A stretch of 64,000 nucleotides of DNA. Origin: Paenibacillus sonchi. GTDB taxonomy: Bacteria > Bacillota > Bacilli > Paenibacillales > Paenibacillaceae. Location of the stretch: assembly GCF_016772475.1 (NCBI RefSeq), contig NZ_CP068595.1:6448001-6512000 (forward strand), in the 5' to 3' direction. The position numbers were made by a program, and so were the translations under genes. The first letter of the stretch is position 1. Every line of letters starts with the position of its first letter. This document shows, piece by piece, positions 46,737 through 56,700 of the stretch. The notes under the pieces were generated by a model. That model was given only the letters and a program-made list of their open reading frames with translations. It was not told the origin of the DNA and ran no database searches.

Positions 46737-49700
46737 TCATCCTTTTTGGTGCGTCATAAAATCATCTGGATTAAAAAACTCTTGTCCTGCCGAAGCACCT
46801 GTCTGTGGATCATAACGTTCTATAATTATCTGTTTAGGTGGTTCTCCATATTTTATAGTGTACGCATCAATAAACCTGCGAATCTCTTGCTTGTCTTTTG
46901 AAATTGGCCGCCCTAATGGTTTATCATCAATAATATTTCCTTTTGGAGGTCCTTGAACAGCATCAGGTATAGCTTTTTGATATTTAATTGAAGGATTACC
47001 TTCTTCGTCAATTCTTTTTGGAACTTTAATGTCATTCCCGTCTTTATCCTTCAATGGCTCATTAACTGTATCGTACTCACCACTTGTACGACGCTCGTCT
47101 GCACGTTCCTTGTGAATCTTCTTACCAGTCTTAGTGCTTTTAGTCTCCCCAGTAACCTTCTTTTTACTGTTGCCGTCTACAGCATCGTTAAGACTATCAA
47201 AATCAATTTTGCTCTTATCCCCATCTGCACTATTTGAGATAGTTTTAAGCCTTGAATCTTCTAGGTTGCTAAGTTTACTATATTCCGCATCGTTAAGACT
47301 GATCGGCTTCTTACCATCGAGTTCAAGCTGCTTTAATTCCTTTTCAAGTTGCTTCTCATCGATGTCCCGCAACTCACCGTCAATCAGCAGCACCCAAGGA
47401 TTAACCTCGCCATAAAGACGGATATGCTTGCCCTTACGCTCCAGCTTAAACTTCTTAAACTTAAACCTCTGCAGAACCCGGTCCAGCAGGACTCTGAGCT
47501 TTTTGGCCCCCTTCATGAGCCCTTTCTGCAGGCTCTTGATCACGATTTTGCCGCTCCGGATGATCATGCTGCCGCTCTTGGAGGCAAGCTTGGCTCCGGA
47601 TTTCAGCAGGCTCTTGATGCCCTTTACTCCTGCACCTGCTGCCTTCCTCACTCCCGCACCGGCGGCTCCGATGCTGTTTTTTACGGCTTTTCCGGCTTTG
47701 TTCAGCCCTTTGCCAATCGCCTTGAACCCGAGCTCCATCGCCAGCTCAACCAGTCCCATGGCAAGTGCGGTGGCGAGCGCGATGGCCGCAGGCTCGATCA
47801 TCTTCTGCCAGCCCTGGCTCAGGTAGGTGCCAATATAACCAGAGGCTTGGACCAGGGTCTGGGCGACGGATTTGATCGCATCTGCTTGCAGGTACAGGGT
47901 GATGAGATTCATAATCATCGGAAGGGCGGCAGTGATCGCCCCGCCTGTGAGGATCTCGGCAGCGACGACGCCAACCAATATCCCCGCGATGGCCGCCAAA
48001 AGCTTCAATCCATTACTCTTCATCCATTTTATTACATACGATTTCATCTGGTCAAACAACATTTTCGCATTGCTGGCACGAAGCTTCGCGCCGTCGGCGA
48101 TCTTGCCGCCAACGCTTTGCTCCGCTTTTCCGGTATCAAAATCCGCCATAATGCTGTCCATCGTAGCCGGCTTGCTGCTGCCTGGAAGCTGCTTCGTTTC
48201 CCCGTCCTTAAGGTTCGCTTCCTGCACCAGCGCCGGGTCCAGCTCTCCTTCTTCAACCGACTCCATTTCGATGTCATCTGCCGTAAGCTTCTCGTCCGCA
48301 GCCTGACCTTCCTCCTGTGCCTGTGGCCCGGCGCCGCCTTCGGCCGCTCCTGCCCCCATAGGCTTGGAGATGTCCACACCCAGCAAATACTCCCACATCT
48401 TGCCTTCCAAATGGCTGAGCGAACGCTTGGCCGCCTTGCCGAGCGCCCCAATCCGTGACAGTACATCCAGAAAGGTAGCAATGAGAAGATGGCCTAACGT
48501 TGAGATCAGCTTGGTGTAGAAGTTCTGCACCGCAGCCAGCGCCTGATCCACCTTGGCGGCCAGGAAATCCATAACCTGTGTGACTTTGGTTTTGAGCTTC
48601 TGCGCCAGCTGGTTGACAGCCTTTACCGCATTGTTGACGACTCCGTCAATTTTGCTGCATATTTTGGCGGCGATGCCAGGGAATTTGGCAAAAACAACCG
48701 AAACCAGCTTTTTGAGCAGCGTTCCCAGGCCTTTAATCAGCGTGGTGATCAGCTTGCGGCCCAGTTCAATAATGCCCAGCACGGCTTGCTTGGCTTTGTC
48801 AAAAATAAACTTAACCGCTTTCCGGAGGCCTTCGAAAATAAAGGTAACTGCCTTTTTAACCACTTCGACCACTGCTTCGAGCTTGTCTTTGACCCAGCCG
48901 AGGAAGCCGCCCTTCTTCTCTTCCTTCGCTTTTTCTTCCTCGTGTTTTCCGTCGGCTTCCTTCTTGGCTTTGCTGTAGGCCTGGGTGGCTTCCCGTTCAG
49001 CTTCGGACTGCTTTTTCTGCGCTTCGCGCTCTTTTTCCGCCCGGACGCTGTTGATCTCGCCTTTTTTCTGCTGCGCTGCGGCTCCAGCCTGACCGGCATA
49101 GTCGGCTTCGGCCGCATCCAGCTCGTTTTTCCATTCGCCGCGCAGATGATCCACTTCCGCCTTCGCCCCGGCCTGCTGGTTAAGCTGCTTGTCCTTGGCC
49201 TCGGCCTCCGCCTGCTGGATTTGGGCGTGGCTGTCTGCTTTGGAGCGCTGCACCTTGCTGTCGAACGCTGCTTTCTCCTTGCCGTATTCAGCCTGCTTGG
49301 CCCCCAGCTGCTTTTTCATTTCCGGAGCGAGGCTGTGATTCAGCCCGGCAGTCATGTCCGCCGGCACTCCCAGCACAGGCAGCTTTTTGGCTCCCGGGGC
49401 ATGGCCTCCTTGCAGCTCTGCGGCTTTCAGGGTGGAGCCGTCCGGCTCGGGATAGATGTCATTTTCACCAAACGGACTGCTGATCTGGCCCATCTCCGCC
49501 CGCTTGGCTGCTCCTACCTGCTGGGAGGCCTCCTGGCTGAAGCCTTCAAGCTGGGACGGGTCCGCCTCGCCTGTCAGGCTGATTTCCGGCGGCACCGCTG
49601 CAGCAGAACGGATTTCGCCCAACATGGCTTCCGGATTCCCGCCTGATCCTGAAGACCCGATGTCCATTCGCCCAAGATTTCCTGGTTGCGCGCTTCCGCC

Positions 49701-50738
49701 AGACCGTTCGCTCTTATAGCCGTCCGGAACGTCATGTTTCAGCGGCGCTATTTTTCTCCGGGCTTGCAGCACTTTTCCCTTGAGTCCCGTAGGGGTCGGA
49801 ATCACCGGCAGCCCCTGCCGGGTCTTCTGCTTCTGCTTCGCTAATGCGCCTGCGGATACATCCACAGCCTGGGCATAGGCATCCCCGAGCTCTGTGGGCT
49901 GAACATGGGTCAGCTGACCGAGAATTTGCCCCGGATCTTCCCCGTGGATGTTCACCTTCTTAGCCTTGGCCGGCTCTTCCTTCCCCTCTCCCGCCAACGC
50001 GCCCAAGGCCTCACCCAAGGATGGTTCCTTCGGTGCTCCCTTCTGTGCGGATTCCCCTTTGGAATCCTCCGCCTTGGATTTTTTTTCTGACTTTGCTTCC
50101 TTTGCTCCCTTGGACTCTTTGCCTTCGTTCACATTCTTCGCATCTTGGGCTTCGGCCGCTTGCGCTTTCCCAGTTTCTGTAGCCTGAGGAGCTGCTGCTT
50201 TCTCTTTTCCGTCCGGCCGCTCTTCATCTGCTTTTCCTTTACCCGCTTTAGCGCCCGAAGGTGAACTTTTCGCCAAAGGTTTACTCTGCTCTTTGAGTGC
50301 AGAGCTAACCTTTGCTATATTGCGGGGCTTTTCATTCTGCTGCGCCTTCGGTTCAGTCTGAGCGCTAAGCGGTTTTAGCTTTGCTTGTGCCGGTTCCGTA
50401 AAAGCAGGCTCCCGCTCAGCCGGAGTATTTTCCGGGCTTCCCTGTCCTTGTCCGCCCTTTGACGCCTCTGCTGAGTTATCTGTTTTTTTCTCATCCTTAG
50501 GCCCATCCTTCAGGCTGGATAACAATTGAACCACGGCACGGTTGCCTAAGGTACGCTGGAGCGCCAGCTTGTCTTCCCGGCTCAAAGAAGCCGGATTTTG
50601 ACGGACACGCCGGATAATCTCTACCGGGTCCGGTAGCTTTGTTGCGGCTGGCCGTACGAACGTCAGTGGATTGCTGTAAGGTTTGTGGCTGCCCGAAGTG
50701 TTCTCTTTCTCCTTGGTCGCGGTTGCTTGGGTCTGCAA
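46737..50738 (-). CDS. Polymorphic toxin / eCIS-associated effector with C-terminal PD-DxK-like domain
   Basis: 1333 residues from TTG 50738 (AGGGGGGG upstream). Residues 60-73 (LQRTLGNRAVVQLL) match the leader motif that precedes many eCIS-loaded proteins. Then a Lys/Glu/Ala-rich disordered part, coiled coils (about 500-620), amphipathic helices (620-780) and a hydrophobic core (about 905-1015: GILVGVVAAEILTGG, MIEPAAIALATALAMGLVEL) that could cross a membrane. From about residue 1110 the DNA turns AT-rich and the sequence becomes a separate domain with P1258-D1259...D1271-x-K1273, resembling PD-(D/E)xK nucleases. No HExxH, so not a DUF4157 protease. A tape-measure-like role of the core is possible. 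Confidence 0.7.
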   Translation of the reverse strand: MQTQATATKEKENTSGSHKPYSNPLTFVRPAATKLPDPVEIIRRVRQNPASLSREDKLALQRTLGNRAVVQLLSSLKDGPKDEKKTDNSAEASKGGQGQGSPENTPAEREPAFTEPAQAKLKPLSAQTEPKAQQNEKPRNIAKVSSALKEQSKPLAKSSPSGAKAGKGKADEERPDGKEKAAAPQATETGKAQAAEAQDAKNVNEGKESKGAKEAKSEKKSKAEDSKGESAQKGAPKEPSLGEALGALAGEGKEEPAKAKKVNIHGEDPGQILGQLTHVQPTELGDAYAQAVDVSAGALAKQKQKTRQGLPVIPTPTGLKGKVLQARRKIAPLKHDVPDGYKSERSGGSAQPGNLGRMDIGSSGSGGNPEAMLGEIRSAAAVPPEISLTGEADPSQLEGFSQEASQQVGAAKRAEMGQISSPFGENDIYPEPDGSTLKAAELQGGHAPGAKKLPVLGVPADMTAGLNHSLAPEMKKQLGAKQAEYGKEKAAFDSKVQRSKADSHAQIQQAEAEAKDKQLNQQAGAKAEVDHLRGEWKNELDAAEADYAGQAGAAAQQKKGEINSVRAEKEREAQKKQSEAEREATQAYSKAKKEADGKHEEEKAKEEKKGGFLGWVKDKLEAVVEVVKKAVTFIFEGLRKAVKFIFDKAKQAVLGIIELGRKLITTLIKGLGTLLKKLVSVVFAKFPGIAAKICSKIDGVVNNAVKAVNQLAQKLKTKVTQVMDFLAAKVDQALAAVQNFYTKLISTLGHLLIATFLDVLSRIGALGKAAKRSLSHLEGKMWEYLLGVDISKPMGAGAAEGGAGPQAQEEGQAADEKLTADDIEMESVEEGELDPALVQEANLKDGETKQLPGSSKPATMDSIMADFDTGKAEQSVGGKIADGAKLRASNAKMLFDQMKSYVIKWMKSNGLKLLAAIAGILVGVVAAEILTGGAITAALPMIMNLITLYLQADAIKSVAQTLVQASGYIGTYLSQGWQKMIEPAAIALATALAMGLVELAMELGFKAIGKGLNKAGKAVKNSIGAAGAGVRKAAGAGVKGIKSLLKSGAKLASKSGSMIIRSGKIVIKSLQKGLMKGAKKLRVLLDRVLQRFKFKKFKLERKGKHIRLYGEVNPWVLLIDGELRDIDEKQLEKELKQLELDGKKPISLNDAEYSKLSNLEDSRLKTISNSADGDKSKIDFDSLNDAVDGNSKKKVTGETKSTKTGKKIHKERADERRTSGEYDTVNEPLKDKDGNDIKVPKRIDEEGNPSIKYQKAIPDAVQGPPKGNIIDDKPLGRPISKDKQEIRRFIDAYTIKYGEPPKQIIIERYDPQTGASAGQEFFNPDDFMTHQKG

Positions 50739-50752
50739 GCTGAGTCCCCCCT

Positions 50753-50804
50753 CTGTAAAAAATCGATTCTATAGAAGATGTAAAATCTATAGCGATTTTT
50801 ACAG
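50753..50804. promoter_or_regulatory. Inverted repeat and candidate promoter upstream of the toxin gene
   Basis: CTGTAAAAAATCG (50753-50765) and CGATTTTTACAG (50793-50804) form a 12-13 bp inverted repeat, enclosing a second pair CTATAG/CTATAG. The right arm is a GCTGTAAA variant of the GTTGTAAA motif. Probably an operator or sigma-dependent promoter. Confidence 0.5.
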
Positions 50805-50842
50805 CCGGGATGACAAATAAATCTATTTTTATTTCATAACAA

Positions 50843-50870
50843 AAATAATAAAAGCCACCCCCAGGTGGCC
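50843..50870 (-). terminator. Terminator after the beta-helix spike gene
   Basis: GCCACC/GGTGGC stem at 50854-50869 followed on the minus strand by TTTTATTATTTTT. Confidence 0.8.
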
Positions 50871-50905
50871 GTAAGCGGGCATATTTATCTGTAACTGATT
50901 TCGAA

Positions 50906-52426
50906 CTAAATCCGAGTAATAATCAAATAATTAGAACTTCCGCCCAGCAAAGTTGTGTCATTAGTAGATAACATTCTTAAATCAATTTTATACCCTGCAT
51001 TAACTTTTACTTCTACTGAACCGGATACGGCTCCCCCTCCTGTAACCGGACTCGTTCGGTCATCCAGAAAAGTCCAAGGTGTTCCACCCGTTGAATCACC
51101 CGTATTTAAAAATAAAGCAAGCTGAAGTCTATTTCCAGCCTGTTGAACACCTGTCATCTGCAGCGATGTAATGCGATAGTATCCGGTATGTTTTGCTGTC
51201 CATTGATAGTTGACGTTATCAAATTCACCAAGCTCATCAAAGGCGCTTTTATCTAATGCGATCCTTGTCCATAAGCCGCCTGTTAAACGTTGAACCGAAC
51301 CAGCTTGAGCTTTTGTTCTGGTTAGCCCCATTACAGTTTTGCCGTTCTCATCGTGTTGCTCAATTAAAATAGCTGCTCTTCCAGTCCCGTTCTCGTCATG
51401 GTATTTCCCATCAGAATAGGGAACCGTATTAGCTAACTTAACATATACATCTTGGATTGAAGATCCTCCTGAAAAGCCCACTAATTTTTTTAAATTTCTT
51501 AGATAGCCGCCTGCCTCATCTATCACTATTGATCTGCCTGTAACAACTTCTATAAAATAGTTCACTTGTGGTACGGTCCCGTTTATTTTATCACCAACAG
51601 CTAATGTGCTTGACCGAATTACAATATTTCTACATTCTGAACTTGCGCCCAGCCTAATATACGCAGGAACGGTTGCCCCATAATTCCCTGTGGATTCATA
51701 CCAGTTTCCGGCAAACAGCATGGAGAAACATCCGTTAAGCTCAACCGGATAGGTGCCTTGAGAACCTTCCTTAACAAATTGACAATTTAAGAACCTTCCT
51801 CCCGTACAATTCACCATAGTAATCGTATTATCGTTACCGAAAGTATATAGCCCTTCGCCTAGAAACTGGTCGCTTTTTTCTTCCATATAAATTGCACACT
51901 TATTATAAAAAAGCTGGAGATTGTTAAACCGGTTGATATCACTTTGAGTACCCCATACCCCGTATTCAAAGTGTTCAATTTGAGCATCAATTAACTTTAT
52001 TCCTCCGCCTCTCCAATCTCGTATTCCATAGGTTCCTGTTCCATACCATCCGTTTGATGCACTCACAGCGAACGGGTTTTTTAGATTGCCTCTACTTGAG
52101 CCTTTATAGATTAGAGAAATCTGTCTTAAAGTAAATCCCTGTTGACCAGAGAAACCAGGAGTAGATGAATTTCCAAGACTAATAAACTCACCTTCTCCAT
52201 AAAACTCAAGAATGGTTGCGTTCTCCTGACTTCTTCCGTTGTTGTGGCCGATAAATTCTACAGCCCGATTATTAATTTGAATTTTTTTATCGACTCTTAT
52301 GATGCCTTTTGGAAAAATAAATTTAGTGTTGCCCGAAGCAAGCGCCAGATTAATATTTGCGGATTGATCCTCTCCGTTTGGTTTAACTCCATATAGTGAA
52401 ATATACACTCCTAAAGTATCGTCCAT
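50906..52426 (-). CDS. Pectate-lyase-like beta-helix spike with C1q-like tail
   Basis: 506 residues without a signal peptide. Starts VYISLYGVKPNGEDQSANIN, the typical opening of Pectate_lyase_3 beta-helix spikes, followed by right-handed beta-helix rungs up to about residue 350. The last 130 residues (YQWTAKHTGYYRITSLQMTG, NTGDSTGGTPW) resemble a C1q/TNF-like trimerising head seen on phage spikes. Probably a host-surface glycan-binding or degrading spike, or an alternative fibre. GC is lower than its neighbours and it has its own terminator, suggesting later acquisition. Confidence 0.75.
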   Translation of the reverse strand: MDDTLGVYISLYGVKPNGEDQSANINLALASGNTKFIFPKGIIRVDKKIQINNRAVEFIGHNNGRSQENATILEFYGEGEFISLGNSSTPGFSGQQGFTLRQISLIYKGSSRGNLKNPFAVSASNGWYGTGTYGIRDWRGGGIKLIDAQIEHFEYGVWGTQSDINRFNNLQLFYNKCAIYMEEKSDQFLGEGLYTFGNDNTITMVNCTGGRFLNCQFVKEGSQGTYPVELNGCFSMLFAGNWYESTGNYGATVPAYIRLGASSECRNIVIRSSTLAVGDKINGTVPQVNYFIEVVTGRSIVIDEAGGYLRNLKKLVGFSGGSSIQDVYVKLANTVPYSDGKYHDENGTGRAAILIEQHDENGKTVMGLTRTKAQAGSVQRLTGGLWTRIALDKSAFDELGEFDNVNYQWTAKHTGYYRITSLQMTGVQQAGNRLQLALFLNTGDSTGGTPWTFLDDRTSPVTGGGAVSGSVEVKVNAGYKIDLRMLSTNDTTLLGGSSNYLIITRI

Positions 52427-52490
52427 GGGTTAACCTCTTTCTTTTTATAGTCTGATAAAAGATAAATACTAACAAATAAACGCCAGCCTC

Positions 52491-53282
52491 CTACTTCTCC
52501 CCGTCCACTGCCTGTCCCGATGCTTTGCGCAGTTCATCTGCCAGGCGGTGGAATTCTGTTCTGGACTCCGCACTGCCTGCAGCCATGTAGGCGGCTTGAA
52601 TGAAGGCAATGATCTTGTTGGCATCCTCCTTATTCAGCATGTAATCATTCACCTCCCCGGCGCAGCCGTCCGGCTGTTGGATCGTAGTCAGCGTGTTCCA
52701 CCACCCCACATCGCCGCTGGACTGATTCAAATCCACATTCACACCATAAATCGGCTGCCCCAGCCCTTTGGGGCCATTGTCGTACTGATAGATGTGAATC
52801 CCCTCCGCCTTCCGGCCCTTGCTCCAGGCATAGGTCTGCCAGAACCCTGTGCAGGCTTTGGCCGCCATCGCTGCCTCAACAACCGCCGCGCTGCCGTAAA
52901 CGCCAGTCCGAAAATTCCGGGCGGCTTCACCTGCTGCCTTAAGATACTGAATTATCGTGTCCATCTGCTTCGCTGAAGCATCGAAATCTACGGCAAAGTA
53001 GATCCGGCTTCCTGCAGGCTGTCCTACAGCCAGCGCCGTTTGAGCAGCGGCCGCCCCGTCAGTCAGACCCGCAGCGCGGCCGCCCAGCGCACGGTTAGCG
53101 GTCGTCTCAAACACAGAGACTATTTGCAGTCCGCCTGCGCTGATGGCCGCTGCCTCTGACTTGGTAAGTCTTTTCCAGCCCGACGGCACGAGGTAACGGC
53201 AGGCGAATTCATATCCGCCCTCCCGGAACTTCTTCGCTAATGTCTTCGTCAGCGGTGCCGCGCAATCAAACCCCTTGGCCAT
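52491..53282 (-). CDS. DUF1906 glycoside-hydrolase-like endolysin
   Basis: 263 residues from ATG 53282 (AAGGAGA upstream). Begins AKGFDCAAPLTKTLAKKFRE, then YLVPSGWKRLTKSEAAAISA, IYFAVDFDAS and YQYDNGPKG: the Rv2525c-like TIM-barrel domain found in cell-wall hydrolases of Gram-positive phages. A charged C-terminal helix follows. Adjacent to an XhlA-type holin, forming a lysis cassette; no signal peptide, so it needs a holin to reach the wall. Predicted to release particles by lysis. Confidence 0.82.
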   Translation of the reverse strand: MAKGFDCAAPLTKTLAKKFREGGYEFACRYLVPSGWKRLTKSEAAAISAGGLQIVSVFETTANRALGGRAAGLTDGAAAAQTALAVGQPAGSRIYFAVDFDASAKQMDTIIQYLKAAGEAARNFRTGVYGSAAVVEAAMAAKACTGFWQTYAWSKGRKAEGIHIYQYDNGPKGLGQPIYGVNVDLNQSSGDVGWWNTLTTIQQPDGCAGEVNDYMLNKEDANKIIAFIQAAYMAAGSAESRTEFHRLADELRKASGQAVDGEK

Positions 53283-53325
53283 TCTCCAGCATCTCCTTTT
53301 CACAACATCTGGCTGTCTTTTCCTG

Positions 53326-53592
53326 CTATCCGATTATTATTTTCAGCAAAAGCCCGGCAGCCGCAATAAATAGCCCGGCACTGCTGATGATGGTTCCCAC
53401 CAGCCACCGCTGGCTCTCCCCTTGCCGTACCTTCAATCTGGCCAGCTCATCCCGCATCTCATCCACACGCAGATGCGCCGATTTACTGCTCTGCATCGCT
53501 TCAAGTGCGATATCCCTGGCGCTGTTCATAATATCAAGCTTTGTTTCTACGCGGGTCAACCGTTGAAGAATTTCGTTCATGTCATCTGGCAT
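53326..53592 (-). CDS. XhlA-type holin/hemolysin
   Basis: 88 residues from ATG 53592 (GGGGG 7 bases upstream); longer in-frame starts lack a ribosome binding site. N-terminal amphipathic helix (NEILQRLTRVETKLDIMNSA), a charged middle, then one C-terminal membrane helix (LVGTIISSAGLFIAAAGLLL). This is the XhlA layout from Bacillus PBSX, where XhlA acts with a holin and endolysin. The endolysin follows within 45 bases. Confidence 0.85.
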   Translation of the reverse strand: MPDDMNEILQRLTRVETKLDIMNSARDIALEAMQSSKSAHLRVDEMRDELARLKVRQGESQRWLVGTIISSAGLFIAAAGLLLKIIIG

Positions 53593-53707
53593 ATCGTACC
53601 CCCGGAATGGAGCTGGTTGATCTCTCAATAATGAATATAGACTCCAGGCTGCAGCCATTTGTGCCGGACAGCAGCCTGGATGCTGTTACAATAATGCACT
53701 TACATGC

Positions 53708-56700
53708 TTACGGTTCCATACCTGCAATCAGCTTGCCTGAGGAGTAAACCGTGATTTTATTGGTGTCTGTATAATCTGTAGCCCATGTGTTGAAGGAATA
53801 ATCGTTAGTCTGTGTATAGGCGGAAAAATTAGATTTCCAGAACGTGCACTGGATTTGCACTTTTTCACCCGGCTTCAAGCTTCCGGCACCGCTGGAGAAG
53901 CTGATCTCCAGATAATAATCGCTTCCGTTCCTGCTTGCAGTCTTTTGAAAGCTTCCCTCGGTGTAGGATAGAATGTTTCTGCTGCTGGACCCCGATACCC
54001 GTGAATAATCGGAATAGAAGCCCTGCATTTTCTCTCCATCAATGGTGTAGTAATATCTGATCTTAATGTTTGAGAGCTGAATGGTGCTGCCGCTGGTGTT
54101 CTCGAAGGAGATTCTTGGTGAAATCTTACTTGTGACACTGTTTCTGTTGCCGTTATACGATTGGACTTTGAATACCTGAGTAACGGTTACGTACTGGACT
54201 GCCGTAGATACATTTCCGTTCGCATCGGTAGCGGTCCAGGTAACAGCTGTTTTTCCAACCGGGAAACCATCCGCAGGAGCATCATTCTCTAATGTGTATC
54301 CGAAAATATCGCTCACTGTGGCTTGACCCAAGGATACAGGAGTTTTGACCCCTGTCGCTGCGGCAGCTATGTCCGCTGGTGCTTTCAGCACCGGCTTCGT
54401 TGTATCCACCACTGTGATCTTCTGCACGCCTGTGGTTACATTGCCGTTCTCATCAGTTGCTGTCCATTTCACTTCTGTAGTACCCAGCGGATAATCCTCT
54501 GGAGCATTGCTGGTGACGGTTACTTTGAAAATGTCCGTTCCCTTTGCTTGGCCAATTTCCACCGGAGTCTTAAGCCCGGTCGCCTCGACCGTCTTATCAA
54601 CCGGTAAGATCAGACCCGGTTTCGTGGTATCCACCACCGTGATCTTCTGCACGCCTGTGGTTACATTGCCGTTGACATCGGTTGCCGTCCACTTCACTTC
54701 TGTAGTGCCCAGCGCATAATCCTCTGGAGCGTTGCTGGTGACGGTTACCTTGAAAATGTCCGTGCCTGTCGCCAAGCCAATTTCCACCGGTGTCTTGAGT
54801 CCGGTCGCCTCGACCGTCTTATCAACCGGTAAGATCAGACCCGGTTTCGTGGTATCCACCACCGTGATCTTCTGCACGCCTGTGGTTACATTGCCGTTGA
54901 CATCGGTTGCCGTCCACTTCACTTCTGTAGTGCCCAGCGCATAATCCTCTGGAGCGTTGCTGGTGACGGTTACCTTGAAAATGTCCGTGCCTGTCGCCAA
55001 GCCAATTTCCACCGGTGTCTTCAGCGCGGTCGCTTCGACCGTCTTATCAACCGGTAAGATCAGACCCGGTTTCGTGGTATCCACCACCGTGATCTTCTGC
55101 ACGCCTGTGGTTACATTGCCGTTGGCATCTTTTGCCGTCCAGGTGACTTCCGTTGTCCCCAGCGGGTAATCCTCTGGAGCGTTGCTGGTGACGGTCACAT
55201 CATAGATATCTGTTGCTGTGGCTTGGCCAATCTCAACCGGTGTCTTCACTGCAGTTGCTTCTAAAGTGATGTCTGCCGGCAGCTTGAGCACGGGCTTGAC
55301 CGTATCCGTTATGGTCACCGTTACAATTCCAATCATGGCATTTCCGTTGGCATCCTTAGCCGTCCAGGTGACCTTTGTTGTTCCCAGCAGGAACTTCGCT
55401 GTGATGTGATCCCCTGAAGTGACCGGATGTTCATCGCCATACCCTGGAGCATCTGTAGTTAATGTGAATGGGAACAGCTCCAGCACCTCAGGCACTTCCA
55501 GCTCCACTGGCGTTGCCAGGGCGGTTGCTTCCTTGGTCAGATTCAGGGAGCCTTTGAATTTCAGCACTGGCTGTGTGGTATCCACAACGGTAATGCGCTG
55601 CACCCCAGTGGTCTTATTGCCATTCACATCCGTGGCCGTCCAGGTGACCTCGGTTGTACCCAGCGGATAAGCTTCCGGGGCATCATTTACAAGCGTAAAT
55701 TTGAAAATATCCGATGCCGCCGCCATGCCAATCTCCACCGGAGTCTTGACCGCCGTGGCTTCTACAGTCTTGTCCTCCGGCACGGTGAGCACCGGCTTCG
55801 TCGTATCCACGACCTTGATCTTCTGCACCTTCGTGGACACATTTCCGTTCTCATCCGTGGCCGTCCAGGTGACCTCGGTTGTACCCAGCGGATAAGCTTC
55901 CGGGGCATCATTTACAAGCGTAAATTTGAAAATATCCGACGACGACGCCTGACCAATCTCCACTGGAGTTTTGACCGCCGTGGCTTCTACAGTCTTGTCC
56001 TCCGGCACAGTAAGCACCGGCTTCGTTGTATCCACGACCTTGATCTTCTGCACCATCGTGGACACATTTCCGTTCACATCCGTGGCCGTCCAGGTGACCT
56101 CGGTTGTACCCAGCGGATAGGCTTCCGGGGCATTATTTACGAGAGTATATTTGAAAATATCCGTCACCGCCGCCATACCAATCTCCACTGGAGTCTTGAC
56201 CGCCGTAGCTTCTACAGTCTGGTCCTCCGGCACGGTGAGCACCGGCTTCGTCGTATCTACAACCTTGATCTTCTGCACCTTCGTGGACACATTTCCGTTC
56301 GCATCGGCCGCGGTCCAAATGACTTCCGTTACCCCCAAAAGATAGGCTTCCGGAGCGTTACTGGTAATCGTAACTTTATAAATATCTGTCGCTGCCGCTT
56401 GACCGATCTTTACAGGGGTCTTCACGGCCGTGGCTTCCACTTCCAGATCTTCCGGCACAGTCAGCACCGGCTTCGTGGTATCTGTCACAGTAATCTTCTG
56501 CACGCCTGTGGACACATTGCCATGCTCATCCGTAGCTGTCCAGATCACTTCGGTTACGCCTAATGGATAGGACGCAGGGGCATTGCTTTTTACAGTAACA
56601 GCGAATAAATCCGTCGCTGTCGCCGTCCCGATCTCGACAGGTGTCTGTAATGCTGAAGCCTCTGCCTGCACATCCTCCGGCACGCTCAGAACCGGCTTTG

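Noticed and set aside
46737..50738. DUF4157 metallopeptidase effector
   Set aside because: The leader motif resembles that class, but no HExxH motif is present anywhere in the protein.
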